The position numbers and the translations under genes are program-made. 64,000 nucleotides of DNA from an uncultured Bacteroides sp. GTDB lineage: Bacteria; Bacteroidota; Bacteroidia; Bacteroidales; Bacteroidaceae. Below, one piece after another: positions 41,103-50,115 of the stretch. Within the stretch, counting starts at the first letter, position 1. Every line of letters starts with the position of its first letter. Under the pieces are notes generated by a model. It ran no database searches and had not been told where the DNA came from. It saw only the letters and a list, made by a program, of their open reading frames with translations. The stretch spans positions 186,001 through 250,000 of the forward strand of contig URYL01000001.1 of assembly GCA_900552075.1 (NCBI GenBank), written 5' to 3'.

Positions 41103-42657
41103 GTTTCATTTCCTCCAATTCATTCCGATAGCGGAACAGGGCTTTCGTCGGCTCGCCCAGTATCCGGCTCATGGCTTCTTTTTCTTTTCGTCCGACAAAC
41201 AGATGGCTTGCGCAATAGTCGGCCTCTTCTTTCACCCAGTCGCCGCAATGGGCTTCCACATGGCCGAGCTGCTGTTCCAGCCGACTGAAGCGGGCCGGAA
41301 GGTCTTCGTGCGACTGTACTTCCATGGCGGGCAGGGCGGTACAGTCGGGTGTACACAGCAAGGGGTATTCATAATCGTTGATGAACACCGAACGGCGGCC
41401 CCGACGGAGGGTGTAGACTTTCGAGGGGGATACCTTGCCGCGCATCGAGGGGTCGTATTTCTTCAGCACGTAACAGTCGGTCTTGTACTTGTCCTTATGC
41501 AGGTAGAACTGCTTGCCGGTATCGTCCAGCTGCTGGTAGTCGGAAGCGAAGAGGAGCAACCGTCCGGCCAAGCGCACGCGCTCCACCTGGTAATAATAGG
41601 AGTCGACCAGTTGCAGTCCGGCATCGGCCCGTTCGCGCAGGGCTCCTGCCGAATCGAGTTCTTTCTTCAGGGCTTGCAGGTCGGCTTCAATGCCGGAGAG
41701 GTTCAGCACATAGCCGCGCACGCTCTCGCCTACCGCGGTCAGCACGGCATCGCGCACCCAGTCTATCTGTCCGGTCTCGTTCCACAGACAATGTACCATC
41801 AGCAGGCAGTCGGACAGGCGCACCTCGGTGTTTCCTTGCAGGAAGGCAGAAGCCCGCAACAGGCGTACGATTTTCTTCCAACGGCGGTCGGACACGTACA
41901 GGGCGGGCGAAGCGGGTACATCGGCATTTTCCAGCTGACGGTTGTAGTCTTCCAGCTTGTCCTTGAGGGAATGAATCACTTCCAGCACGGAATAGTGCAG
42001 ACCGACGGCCTTCATCTGTTCCTGCCACTGGCGGTATTCTTCGTCGCTCACGGCCAGTTGCTCGTCCACCTCCGGCTCGCGTTCATCGGCGGTCAGAATC
42101 ATCTGATCGAATTCAGACAGGTCTTCAATGCCACCCACCAGCTTGCGCACCAGGAAACGGTCGTACAGAGCTTCCAGTCCTTGCCCCGAAGCGGGAAGTT
42201 CGTTCGAGGCGGCAATCAGTCCTTTCATGGGCACCTGCACGGAGAACTGTCCGTTGCGGTAGATTTTCTCGTTGATGACAGTCAGCAGGGCATTCTGTAT
42301 GGCGGGACCGGCTTTCCAGATTTCATCTAAAAAGACCACAGTGGCGGTGGGCAGATAGCCTTCGGTCATGCGCTCGTAGGTGTCCTCGTTTTTCAGCTTG
42401 GCGATGGACACGGGACCGAAAATCTCGTCGGGGGTACTGAAACGCGACATGAGGTATTCGAACGCGGTACCTCCGCGGAACATGAGTTTCAGCCGACGGG
42501 CCACCATACTCTTGGCTACTCCCGGAGGGCCCAGCAGGAAGATGCTCTCTCCGGCCACGGCCGACAGCAGTGCCAGGGCCATGACTTCTTCCTTGCCGTA
42601 CACCCGCTCATTCAGGGTTTCCAGCAGTTTCTCAATGCGGTTTCTCAATGCTTCCAT
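41029..42657 (-). CDS. ravA: RavA-like MoxR AAA+ ATPase
   Basis: AAA+ ATPase of the MoxR/RavA group, 542 residues. Walker A is GPPGVAKSMVARRL and Walker B is VVFLDEIWKAG, with sensor/arginine-finger segments LIAASNELPASGQGLEALYDRFLVRK (read as LIAASNELP and YDRFLVRK). The N-terminal AAA+ module (about 1-300) is followed by helical and beta-rich domains comparable to the RavA LARA region. It probably remodels protein complexes together with the VWA protein encoded downstream. It overlaps the EamA gene by 13 bp and viaA by up to 74 bp, indicating one operon. Confidence 0.88.
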   Translation of the reverse strand: MEALRNRIEKLLETLNERVYGKEEVMALALLSAVAGESIFLLGPPGVAKSMVARRLKLMFRGGTAFEYLMSRFSTPDEIFGPVSIAKLKNEDTYERMTEGYLPTATVVFLDEIWKAGPAIQNALLTVINEKIYRNGQFSVQVPMKGLIAASNELPASGQGLEALYDRFLVRKLVGGIEDLSEFDQMILTADEREPEVDEQLAVSDEEYRQWQEQMKAVGLHYSVLEVIHSLKDKLEDYNRQLENADVPASPALYVSDRRWKKIVRLLRASAFLQGNTEVRLSDCLLMVHCLWNETGQIDWVRDAVLTAVGESVRGYVLNLSGIEADLQALKKELDSAGALRERADAGLQLVDSYYYQVERVRLAGRLLLFASDYQQLDDTGKQFYLHKDKYKTDCYVLKKYDPSMRGKVSPSKVYTLRRGRRSVFINDYEYPLLCTPDCTALPAMEVQSHEDLPARFSRLEQQLGHVEAHCGDWVKEEADYCASHLFVGRKEKEAMSRILGEPTKALFRYRNELEEMKHAYRKENEEYPSERPENSLFGATS

Positions 42658-43550
42658 TTGACGTAGAGTGAGGGGAAAAACTTATGGTGCTGCGACAGCA
42701 CGTTGAGGGTCTGGAGCACCACCGACAGCACAATCAGTCCCAGCCCCAAGTAGAAACTGAAATTCAAATCCTTGGCCTCCTGGAAAATAATCATGGCACC
42801 GATGATGCTGTATATCGGTTCGAGGTTGTAGCTCAGATTGACCGTAAAGGCGGAAATGACCTTGAGCACCTGAATCTGGAGGATATAGAGTCCAACGGTA
42901 CAGACCGACGCCAGACAGAGCAGGTAAACCAAGTCTTTCGTACCGGGCAGAATGGAGGCCACGGGAAAATAATGGAGGTAGAAAGGCAGGATACACGACA
43001 GGCCCAGGAAACCGCCCAGCATCTCGTACATCAGCATGGTGCTGGAGGTGTAGTTCACAGCCACTTTCTTGTTGACAATGGTAAACAGCGAAGCCAGGGC
43101 CGACGAGATAACGCCCATGCAGATACCGGTCCGATAGCGGGTGTCGAAATGGAAAATCAGCACGATGCCCCCCACGGCCACCAGGCTGAACAGAATCTCC
43201 CGCAAGGAAATGCGGTGACGATTGATGAGGGGCTCAAAGATGGCGGTAAAGAGGCTCATCAACGACAGGCAGACCACACCGATGGACACGTTGGAGGCCT
43301 TGATGCTTCCATAGAAGAAAATCCAGTGGCTGGCCAGCAGCAGTCCCACGGAGGCAATCTTTGCCACATCGCCGAAAGAAACCTTCCGCAGTTTCTTCAA
43401 GCACGAAAGCAGCAGAAAGAACATCACGGAGGCAAACATCATCCGGTACCATACGAGCAGTCCTTCGTTCAAGGAAATCAGTCGTCCGAACACGCCCGTC
43501 CCTCCGGCAATGAGAATGGAAAGATGCAGTTTTATAAATGCTTCCTTCAT
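42645..43550 (-). CDS. EamA/DMT-family transporter
   Basis: Inner-membrane drug/metabolite transporter of 301 residues with ten predicted membrane segments in two EamA repeats (about 5-135 and 148-285). Typical blocks are SNVSIGVVCLSLMSLFTAIF at the end of the first repeat and LSYNLEPIYSIIGAMIIFQE at the equivalent place of the second. The substrate is not predictable. The stop overlaps the ravA start by 13 bp, so the transporter is the first gene of this operon; a functional link with RavA-ViaA is not obvious. Confidence 0.88.
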   Translation of the reverse strand: MKEAFIKLHLSILIAGGTGVFGRLISLNEGLLVWYRMMFASVMFFLLLSCLKKLRKVSFGDVAKIASVGLLLASHWIFFYGSIKASNVSIGVVCLSLMSLFTAIFEPLINRHRISLREILFSLVAVGGIVLIFHFDTRYRTGICMGVISSALASLFTIVNKKVAVNYTSSTMLMYEMLGGFLGLSCILPFYLHYFPVASILPGTKDLVYLLCLASVCTVGLYILQIQVLKVISAFTVNLSYNLEPIYSIIGAMIIFQEAKDLNFSFYLGLGLIVLSVVLQTLNVLSQHHKFFPSLYVKWKH

Positions 43551-43580
43551 AATGACAGAATCTAATGTGATAACTATACA

Positions 43581-43629
43581 AGAAAGCGAAGAACTCCTCG
43601 CGCATGACCGGCGGAATTCTTCGCTTCTT
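43581..43629 (-). terminator. Terminator-like hairpin after the carboxyltransferase gene
   Basis: AGAAAGCGAAGAACT (43581-43595) and AATTCTTCGCTTCTT (43615-43629) pair with minor defects around a 19-nt loop. On the minus strand it is followed by TTTCTTGT. It lies 31 bp past the stop of the carboxyltransferase gene and 31 bp before the EamA start. Confidence 0.6.
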
Positions 43630-43659
43630 ATGTGGATTTACTGAATAATCGTCAGCTGA

Positions 43660-45192
43660 TTACAGCGGCATGTTGCCGTGTTTCTTCGGCGGATTGCTTT
43701 GGCTCTTGTTCTGAGTCATTTCCAATGCCTGAATCAGTTTGTAACGGGTATCTTTCGGCAGGATGATTTCATCGATGTAACCCTGCTCGGCAGCGCGGTA
43801 AGGATTGGAGAATTTTTCCTTGTATTCTTCCACTGCCTTGGCTTTCTCTTCCGGAGTAGCCTTGCGGTACAGGATGTTTACGGCACCGTCGGCACCCATT
43901 ACGGCGATTTCGGCTGTCGGGTAAGAGAAGTTCACATCGGCACCAATCGGCTTGCTGTTCATCACGATGTAAGCACCTCCGTAAGCTTTACGGGTAATGA
44001 CGGTAATCTTAGGCACAGTAGCTTCTGCGTAAGCATACACAATCTTCGCGCCGTGACGGATGATACCGTTGTGTTCCTGTGTACATCCCGGCAGGAAGCC
44101 CGGTACGTCTTCGAATGTCACGATAGGAATGTTGAAGCAGTCGCAGAAACGGATGAAGCGGGAAGCCTTGTCAGAGGCATCGATGTCGAGCACACCGGCC
44201 AGGTAAGCAGGCTGGTTAGCCACGATACCTACGGAACGTCCGCCCAGACGGGCAAATCCGACCACGATGTTCTTGGCAAAGTGAGGCATCACTTCAAAGA
44301 AGTACTGGTTGTCGACCACCGGCTCGATGATGTTCTTGATATCGTACGGCATGTTCGGGTCGTCCGGAATGACGCTCATCAGTGATTCATCGGCACGACG
44401 GATGTCGTCGTTGCAAGGAATCATCGGGGCATCTTCCATGTTGTTGGAAGGAAGGAAGCTCAACAGTTCGCGGATGCTCATCAGGGTTTCTTCTTCGGTG
44501 TCGCAGAGGAAGTGTGTCACACCGCTCTTGCTGCTGTGAGTATAGGCACCACCCAGTTCTTCCTTGTCCACTTCTTCGTGGGTCACGGCTTTCACTACGT
44601 CCGGACCGGTGATGAACATGTGACTCTTTTCCTTCACCATGAAGATGAAGTCAGTCAGGGCCGGAGAATAGCAGGCACCTCCCGCACACGGACCTAAGAT
44701 GGCCGAAATCTGCGGAATCACACCCGAAGCAATGGTGTTCTGATAGAAGATGGAAGCGTAACCAGAGATACTGCCTACACCTTCCTGAATACGGGCACCA
44801 CCCGAGTCGTTCAAGGCAATGACCGGAGCACCGTTCTTCAGGGCCAGCTCCTGTACCTTCACGATTTTCTGAGCACCGGTTGCACTCAGCGTACCGCCAT
44901 ACACGGTGAAGTCGTATGCATATACATAGACCAGACGGCCGTCAATCTTACCGTATCCACATACGATACCGTCGCCCGGGATATGTTTCTTGTCCATGCC
45001 AAAGTCTGTGCAATGGTGGATTACGAACTTGTCGATTTCATTGAACGTACCCTTGTCGAGCAACATGTCGATACGTTCGCGGGCTGTCATGTGACCGTTG
45101 GCGTGCTGTTTTTCCACACGTTCTACGCCACCGCCCTGAGAAGCCAGCTTGTCCAGCTCCTCAAATTTCTTATATTGTTCTGCTGTTGTCAT
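43660..45192 (-). CDS. Acyl-CoA carboxylase carboxyltransferase subunit (propionyl-CoA/methylmalonyl-CoA type)
   Basis: Carboxyltransferase of 510 residues with the two crotonase-like halves of PccB/MmdA proteins. Blocks include VYAYDFTVYGGTLSATGAQK, NDSGGARIQEGVGSISGYA, GPCAGGACYSPALTDFIFM, and in the second half FEDVPGFLPGCTQEHNGIIR and TRKAYGGAYIVM. It transfers CO2 between biotin and the acyl-CoA. In Bacteroides this set fits propionyl-CoA carboxylation or methylmalonyl-CoA decarboxylation in the succinate-propionate route; acetyl-CoA is less likely given the fused subunit form. An ATGA overlap with the biotin-carrier gene couples translation. No sodium-pump membrane subunit is adjacent. 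Confidence 0.9.
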   Translation of the reverse strand: MTTAEQYKKFEELDKLASQGGGVERVEKQHANGHMTARERIDMLLDKGTFNEIDKFVIHHCTDFGMDKKHIPGDGIVCGYGKIDGRLVYVYAYDFTVYGGTLSATGAQKIVKVQELALKNGAPVIALNDSGGARIQEGVGSISGYASIFYQNTIASGVIPQISAILGPCAGGACYSPALTDFIFMVKEKSHMFITGPDVVKAVTHEEVDKEELGGAYTHSSKSGVTHFLCDTEEETLMSIRELLSFLPSNNMEDAPMIPCNDDIRRADESLMSVIPDDPNMPYDIKNIIEPVVDNQYFFEVMPHFAKNIVVGFARLGGRSVGIVANQPAYLAGVLDIDASDKASRFIRFCDCFNIPIVTFEDVPGFLPGCTQEHNGIIRHGAKIVYAYAEATVPKITVITRKAYGGAYIVMNSKPIGADVNFSYPTAEIAVMGADGAVNILYRKATPEEKAKAVEEYKEKFSNPYRAAEQGYIDEIILPKDTRYKLIQALEMTQNKSQSNPPKKHGNMPL

Positions 45193-45710
45193 TGTTCGTC
45201 TTCTTTAATTACATCCAACGTCATTATTACCTGATTGCTGTTGACGGAGTCTCCTTCGTTCACAAGGATTTCCTTCACCACGCATTCACTGTTCACTTTG
45301 TAGTTGCTCTGCATCTTCATGGCTTCAATCACTACCACGATATCACCAGCCTGCAGACGGTCGCCCACCTTTACCGGAATCTTGACTACCTTACCCGGCA
45401 TCGGAGAAACAATCTTGTCCTGCTGCTTCTCTTCGGCACCCTTGCGCATGCGCAGGTACTTGGCCTGTGAGTCGATGATGTCGATGTTGTATGACTGGTA
45501 ATGTGCATTGACGGTGTAGCTCTTTCCGCCTTCCTTACGAATCAGTTCGGCGTTGTACGACTTTCCTTCGTGCAGAATGGAACAACTTCCGTTTTCGGCC
45601 ATCACGATGTCCACATCGTAAGGCACTCCGTCGATGGTCAGCTGTACCTTATTGCCTTCCTTGCTGACCAAGGTTACGTCTGCAACTCTGTCTCCTATAT
45701 GTATTTCCAT
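45189..45710 (-). CDS. Biotin carboxyl carrier subunit of the acyl-CoA carboxylase
   Basis: Biotin-carrier protein of 173 residues. The C-terminal biotinyl domain (about 95-165) has the biotinylation motif VIEAMKMQSNYKV and the preceding PMPGKVVKIPVKVGDRLQ. The N-terminal 90 residues form a beta-rich domain, perhaps the docking module that joins the carboxylase to the carboxyltransferase. It links the subunits encoded on both sides: 24 bp after the biotin carboxylase gene and overlapping the carboxyltransferase start by 4 bp. Confidence 0.9.
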   Translation of the reverse strand: MEIHIGDRVADVTLVSKEGNKVQLTIDGVPYDVDIVMAENGSCSILHEGKSYNAELIRKEGGKSYTVNAHYQSYNIDIIDSQAKYLRMRKGAEEKQQDKIVSPMPGKVVKIPVKVGDRLQAGDIVVVIEAMKMQSNYKVNSECVVKEILVNEGDSVNSNQVIMTLDVIKEDEQ

Positions 45711-45734
45711 AATCTTCTACTTTAATAAATACGT

Positions 45735-47246
45735 TTAGATTCGCAATACACCTTTCTTCAGGCCGAATTCACGCCAGCGGCTGATCGGACGGTTATCGCT
45801 GGAAGCCGACTTGTTTTCTTCCAGGTTCATCAGGTAGTCGATGTAAGCGGCAATCATGGCAATGTTCTCGGTTTCTTCCTCTTTCTGTCCGGCCCATTTA
45901 CGCAGCATTTCCTGGTGCTTCGGGATGAACAGCGTATTGTAATGACCTTCTACGAAGTCGGGCACATTCATGATGTGACGCAAATAACCGATGTTGGTCT
46001 TCAGGCCGGTAATCTTGTATTCGTACAACACACGGCGCATACGTTCGATGGCAAACTCACGGGTAGTAGCCCACACAATCAGCTTACCGATCATCGGGTC
46101 ATAATAGATAGGAATTTCGTAGCTTTCGTACACATAGCTGTCGATACGTACACCGATGCCGTTCGGTTCCATCAGCTGACGGATGACACCCGGAGAAGGC
46201 ATGAAGTTGTTTTCAGAGTCCTCGGCACAGATACGGCATTCAATAGCGTGTCCACGCTGCTTCAGGTCTTCCTGCTTGAAGTGCAGCGGTTCGTTGTTCG
46301 CGATGCGAAGCTGTTCCTTTACCAGGTCCACGCCTACCACTTCTTCCGTAATCGGATGCTCTACCTGCAAACGGGTATTCATTTCCAGAAAGTAGAAATT
46401 GCGATGCTTGTCGACCAGGAATTCGATAGTACCGGCTCCTTTGTAATGCACAGCCTTAGCCGCAGCCACAGCTGCCTCACCCATTTTCTGACGCAATTCA
46501 GGAGTCACGAAAGGAGAAGGAGTTTCTTCCACGATTTTCTGGTTACGGCGCTGAATAGAACATTCACGCTCAAAAAGATGCACGGCATTTCCGAAATTAT
46601 CACCCAGAATCTGGAATTCGATATGATGAGGTTCTTCTACAAATTTTTCCAGATAGACGGTATCGTCACCAAAAGAAGACATAGATTCCGAACGGGCTGT
46701 ATTGTAAGCTTCTTCCACTTCCCCTTCGTTGTGGATAAGACGCATACCTTTACCTCCACCACCCATGGAAGCTTTCAACATGACCGGATAGCCTATCTGA
46801 TTACAGATTTCCTTGGCTTCTTCCACACTCTGCAACGGTTGTTCAGTTCCCGGAACGACCGGTACACCGGCTGCAATCATGTGCTTACGAGCTGAAATCT
46901 TGTCTCCCATGGCATCCATCGTTTCCGGATCCGGACCGATAAAGATAATACCTTCCTGACGGCAACGACGTGCAAACTCTGAATTTTCAGACAGGAATCC
47001 ATATCCCGGATGAATAGCATCCACTCCATGACGTTTGGCCGCCATGATAATCTTATCTATGTTCAGATAACTTTCGCGCGATGCAGCAGGACCAATCAGA
47101 CAAGCTTCATCCGCATAAAGTACGTGGCGAGCCGCTCTGTCGGCTTCGGAAAAAACTGCGACGGTACGAATGCCCATTTCACGGCAAGAACGCATCACGC
47201 GCACAGCAATTTCACCACGGTTAGCGATCAATACTTTGTGTATCAT
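45735..47246 (-). CDS. accC: Biotin carboxylase subunit
   Basis: ATP-grasp enzyme of 503 residues that carboxylates the carrier's biotin using ATP and bicarbonate. Blocks are KVLIANRGEIAVRVMRSCRE (N-terminal), KASMGGGGKGMRLIH (ATP-binding loop), VEEPHHIEFQILGD, FLEMNTRLQVEHPITEEVVG (catalytic Glu, Asn and Arg), and a biotin-carboxylase C-terminal domain (about 335-445). The last 30 residues are extra to the AccC core. The symbol accC describes the enzyme type; in this operon it probably serves propionyl-CoA carboxylase. First gene of the operon, with a -7 element 115 bp upstream. Confidence 0.92.
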   Translation of the reverse strand: MIHKVLIANRGEIAVRVMRSCREMGIRTVAVFSEADRAARHVLYADEACLIGPAASRESYLNIDKIIMAAKRHGVDAIHPGYGFLSENSEFARRCRQEGIIFIGPDPETMDAMGDKISARKHMIAAGVPVVPGTEQPLQSVEEAKEICNQIGYPVMLKASMGGGGKGMRLIHNEGEVEEAYNTARSESMSSFGDDTVYLEKFVEEPHHIEFQILGDNFGNAVHLFERECSIQRRNQKIVEETPSPFVTPELRQKMGEAAVAAAKAVHYKGAGTIEFLVDKHRNFYFLEMNTRLQVEHPITEEVVGVDLVKEQLRIANNEPLHFKQEDLKQRGHAIECRICAEDSENNFMPSPGVIRQLMEPNGIGVRIDSYVYESYEIPIYYDPMIGKLIVWATTREFAIERMRRVLYEYKITGLKTNIGYLRHIMNVPDFVEGHYNTLFIPKHQEMLRKWAGQKEEETENIAMIAAYIDYLMNLEENKSASSDNRPISRWREFGLKKGVLRI

Positions 47247-47360
47247 GCTTTATGTTTTAATTATGATTTCTATGATACCGGGTCGTTCTCACACCACCCA
47301 ATTAGCTGATTATCCACACGCTGAAAAAATCATTCGTGCACAGATAACCTAAAAACTGTG

Positions 47361-47368
47361 CAAAAATA
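47361..47368 (-). promoter_or_regulatory. Predicted -7 element of the acyl-CoA carboxylase operon
   Basis: TATTTTTG on the minus strand (exact TAnnTTTG), giving a leader of about 107 nt before accC. It abuts the hairpin at 47369-47411. Confidence 0.55.
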
Positions 47369-47411
47369 GCAAAAAAAGAGACACCTTTCCAATGAATGCC
47401 TCTTTTTTTGC
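47369..47411 (-). terminator. Hairpin with T-rich arm downstream of the phosphoesterase gene
   Basis: GCAAAAAAAGAG (47369-47380) and CTCTTTTTTTGC (47400-47411) pair perfectly with a 19-nt loop. On the minus strand the stem is followed by TATTTTTG. Probably ends transcription from the phosphate-ester locus; A-T-rich stem, so moderate strength. Confidence 0.5.
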
Positions 47412-47587
47412 CAAAACGCTACCTTTTCCCCACAAAATACCTACAAATGAGGAAATAATTATGCTCAAACAGACTATAACGTAAAGTCGAGTTTACAAAA
47501 CAACGGAATACAGAATATGTATTTTTATTCTTAAAATATTTTATAAATTCTCATTTTGCAGGTCTGGGACAGCCTAAACCCACCGGT

Positions 47588-48532
47588 CTATCGAGTCTGA
47601 CGGACCGTATAAATCACCTTTCCGTCTTTATTGATCATGTGCAGACACAATTCTTTCTTATCGGCCGAAACCAAAGAGAAACCGGATTCACCGCTACAGA
47701 ATTGGGTTCCGTCGACGGCTTTCACCTTACGGCTTAACGAACCGGAAGAGTTTACCACGTAATCGATGGCACTTCCCGGCTTGCGGATGTGCTGGAAGTT
47801 ATGAATATGACCGCACAGATACATATTTACATTTTTATGCTTGCGCAAAATGGTGTCTACTCTTTTTTCCATGTCCAGACGTTCGGCATCGCTCTTGTCG
47901 GTATCGGCAAAAATCGGATGATGCCCCACAACCAGCACCCAGTCTTCCTTAGCTGCGGTCAGCACAGAATCCATCCATGCCAGCTGCTTGTCCATGTCCT
48001 GCCGACAGGCATCCGGATATTTCTCCACATCTTTCCGATATTTGTCCAGCAAGGGAGCAGTATCAATCATGACCAAGCGCACGGTCACATCGTCATTCTC
48101 CAACACCTTCGTGTAATAACGGGCCGGTATTTCCCAACGGGCACTCACCTGCGCATAATCCAATACCGCCTGGGTATTTCCACGGTATTCATGGTTTCCC
48201 ATGACCGGATACCAAGGAATCATCAACTCCGGATGACTGTATATCAGTTCGTAATTGGTCATCCACAACGGATCGTTCACGCTGCGGACACCTTCAAAAT
48301 GGTGCACATCGCCTGCAGCTACTATAGCTTCGATATCTACATTCTCCGCCAGCTGCCCCATCAGTTCGGCAATAGGCTTCTGGTCGTAATAACCGTTACG
48401 TCCCAAGTCATTGGCCAGCAGAAAGTTTACCGGCTTTTCCAATGCCTTCCATGCAGAAGCATCCTGCGCAAACGCCACCAATACAGACAAGGACAAACAG
48501 CAGGTCCAAAATAGTTTTTTCAGTGAAATCAT
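47588..48532 (-). CDS. Secreted metallophosphoesterase (purple-acid-phosphatase-like)
   Basis: Calcineurin-type phosphoesterase of 314 residues, exported by a signal peptide (about 1-22, ending SVLVAFAQ). Metal-site blocks in order are FLLANDLGRNGYYD, VAAGDVHHFEG, PVMGNHEYRGN, VVGHHPIFA and CGHIHNFQH. The layout resembles the tartrate-resistant/purple acid phosphatase group, which hydrolyses phosphomonoesters. It is the third gene of a minus-strand set starting with a TonB receptor and a beta-helix lipoprotein, 126 bp after the lipoprotein gene. A role in releasing phosphate from imported or surface-captured esters is inferred. Confidence 0.87.
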   Translation of the reverse strand: MISLKKLFWTCCLSLSVLVAFAQDASAWKALEKPVNFLLANDLGRNGYYDQKPIAELMGQLAENVDIEAIVAAGDVHHFEGVRSVNDPLWMTNYELIYSHPELMIPWYPVMGNHEYRGNTQAVLDYAQVSARWEIPARYYTKVLENDDVTVRLVMIDTAPLLDKYRKDVEKYPDACRQDMDKQLAWMDSVLTAAKEDWVLVVGHHPIFADTDKSDAERLDMEKRVDTILRKHKNVNMYLCGHIHNFQHIRKPGSAIDYVVNSSGSLSRKVKAVDGTQFCSGESGFSLVSADKKELCLHMINKDGKVIYTVRQTR

Positions 48533-48567
48533 AAATCAAGCAAATTAAATGAATTGAGATTTTCAAA

Positions 48568-48600
48568 GAATAAGCCCGAAACAGGCTGTCCGGACTTATT
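48568..48600 (-). terminator. Intercistronic hairpin before the phosphoesterase gene
   Basis: On the minus strand GAATAAGTCCGGA pairs with TTCGGGCTTATTC (two wobble pairs) around an 8-nt loop. The tail (TTTGAAAATC) is only weakly T-rich. It may attenuate or stabilise the transcript between the lipoprotein and phosphoesterase genes. Confidence 0.45.
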
Positions 48601-48658
48601 CAATTGAGGAAAACGCAGTCACTCTGACTGCCTTAACAAAACCTAGAAAAGGAAATTA

Positions 48659-50074
48659 TTATTTTGCGCCATAGGCACCGAAACGAGCTTCTACTTTCGG
48701 AGATGTATATGTCTGACCGTTTACACTCAGACCTTCTGTTCCAAAATATGGAGCCAGTGCCGCATCGCTTCCGTCATATGCGCCTGTCAGTACCGGAGAA
48801 CCAGTCTGTACGTGGAAGTCCCAAGCCTCATCGTACACGTAATCTGTCAAAGCCACGTCGTTAATCGGGAAGTTGACAAATTTCGGATCATTAGCCGCAC
48901 ATTCTTCAGCAGTCTTTGTTATCACGCTGTGTACATCGACTACACCTTCATTATAATTTTTATGTGCATATGCATATCCAGCCCAAGAATAAGCTACTCC
49001 TGACTCTTCTTCAAACACTACATCACTTTTCTGTGTTCCAGAAGCATAATAATTGTAATCGATGACAGAACTGCTATTGTATCCTCCATCCACTTTATTA
49101 GCATCCTTATAATTCGGAGTCATGGCTCTGAACTTGCAGTTTACCATCAGGTTATTGAAGACATTTGCCAAGGCATTCTTTTCTACATATACGCAACCGC
49201 CTTTTTCACCGTCACGACGCCATCCGGCATTGATAATGGTATTGTTGTACGCCTGGATTTTGGCCATAGCACGGTCTTCGCTCTGACCAGAACTGGACAG
49301 TTTCAAACCATTGGTATTCGGACTGAACATCACGTTGTCGGCTACATCGACCACGCAACCGGCTTTCACGTTTACAGCTTCTGCTCCGTCATATCCGTTG
49401 GCGGCAAAAATATTATGGGCAATAATAGCATTTCCTCCCATCAAATAAATACCATCTGACCAACCGTTACGCAAAATGGAGTTTGTAATCACATAATGTC
49501 CGTTAATATTGTCAGTTGTTATCTGAGGATAAGCATCGTCTCCTGCAGTGTACATACCTGAACTAGCAGCTGGAGAACCTTCCACCACCTGGCCTCCTGT
49601 ATATTCTATGACTGTATGGTCTATCAGCATTTCCCCGCAAGTAGAGGTGGCCACAATACCTCCCCACATTCCTTTCAAAGCGTTCTCTTTCGTACGTTCA
49701 TCTTCCGCAATTGAGAACAAGATAGGTTTCTCAGCCGTTCCTTCGCAATACAAGTTTCCATTTACGGTAAATTCTACGGGTACATGATTGGCTCCCACCC
49801 CATCAGTGCTTACAATAATCTGTACACCTTCTTTAATCACCAGACTCTTTCCTTCCGGCACTGTATAATGATCCGTAAGCTTTACAATAGTATCAGCAGG
49901 CCAAACAATGACATTGTCATTGGTTTCCTCATTGTTTCCACCATTGTTTTCATCATTTCCATCCGTATTCTCGGTACCGTCACCATTAGCAATAGGATCT
50001 TCTTCCGTACAAGCGGTCATAAAAGACAACGCTACCAAAGCTGTACTTGCCAGCAAATAATTTTTCAGTCTCAT
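48659..50074 (-). CDS. Surface lipoprotein with right-handed beta-helix fold
   Basis: Lipoprotein of 471 residues: signal and lipobox LSFMTACTEED (Cys about 22), then a D/E/N/G-rich linker (about 23-52) of the kind found in exposed Bacteroidales lipoproteins. A repetitive beta-helix region follows (about 60-350), with rungs such as HYTVPEGKSLVIKEGVQIIV, GHYVITNSILRNGWSDGIYL and NAIIAHNIFAANGYDG. No enzymatic residues are recognised. It lies 41 bp after the TonB receptor gene and is probably its surface substrate-binding partner. Confidence 0.82.
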   Translation of the reverse strand: MRLKNYLLASTALVALSFMTACTEEDPIANGDGTENTDGNDENNGGNNEETNDNVIVWPADTIVKLTDHYTVPEGKSLVIKEGVQIIVSTDGVGANHVPVEFTVNGNLYCEGTAEKPILFSIAEDERTKENALKGMWGGIVATSTCGEMLIDHTVIEYTGGQVVEGSPAASSGMYTAGDDAYPQITTDNINGHYVITNSILRNGWSDGIYLMGGNAIIAHNIFAANGYDGAEAVNVKAGCVVDVADNVMFSPNTNGLKLSSSGQSEDRAMAKIQAYNNTIINAGWRRDGEKGGCVYVEKNALANVFNNLMVNCKFRAMTPNYKDANKVDGGYNSSSVIDYNYYASGTQKSDVVFEEESGVAYSWAGYAYAHKNYNEGVVDVHSVITKTAEECAANDPKFVNFPINDVALTDYVYDEAWDFHVQTGSPVLTGAYDGSDAALAPYFGTEGLSVNGQTYTSPKVEARFGAYGAK

Positions 50075-50115
50075 TACGTAATAAATTTAGTTACTAGTTA
50101 AATATTTATATTTGA

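Larger units (their letters stand above)
47247..47587. other. 341-bp interval between accC and the metallophosphoesterase gene
   Basis: Contains the predicted accC promoter (47361-47368), a roughly 107-nt leader and a terminator-type hairpin (47369-47411) for the upstream minus-strand gene. The stretch 47412-47587 shows nothing I can name. Confidence 0.6.

Noticed and set aside
41101..42330. 409-codon open frame on the plus strand
   Set aside because: Antisense of ravA in a GC-rich gene; no motifs, and ravA has clear Walker motifs in the other strand.
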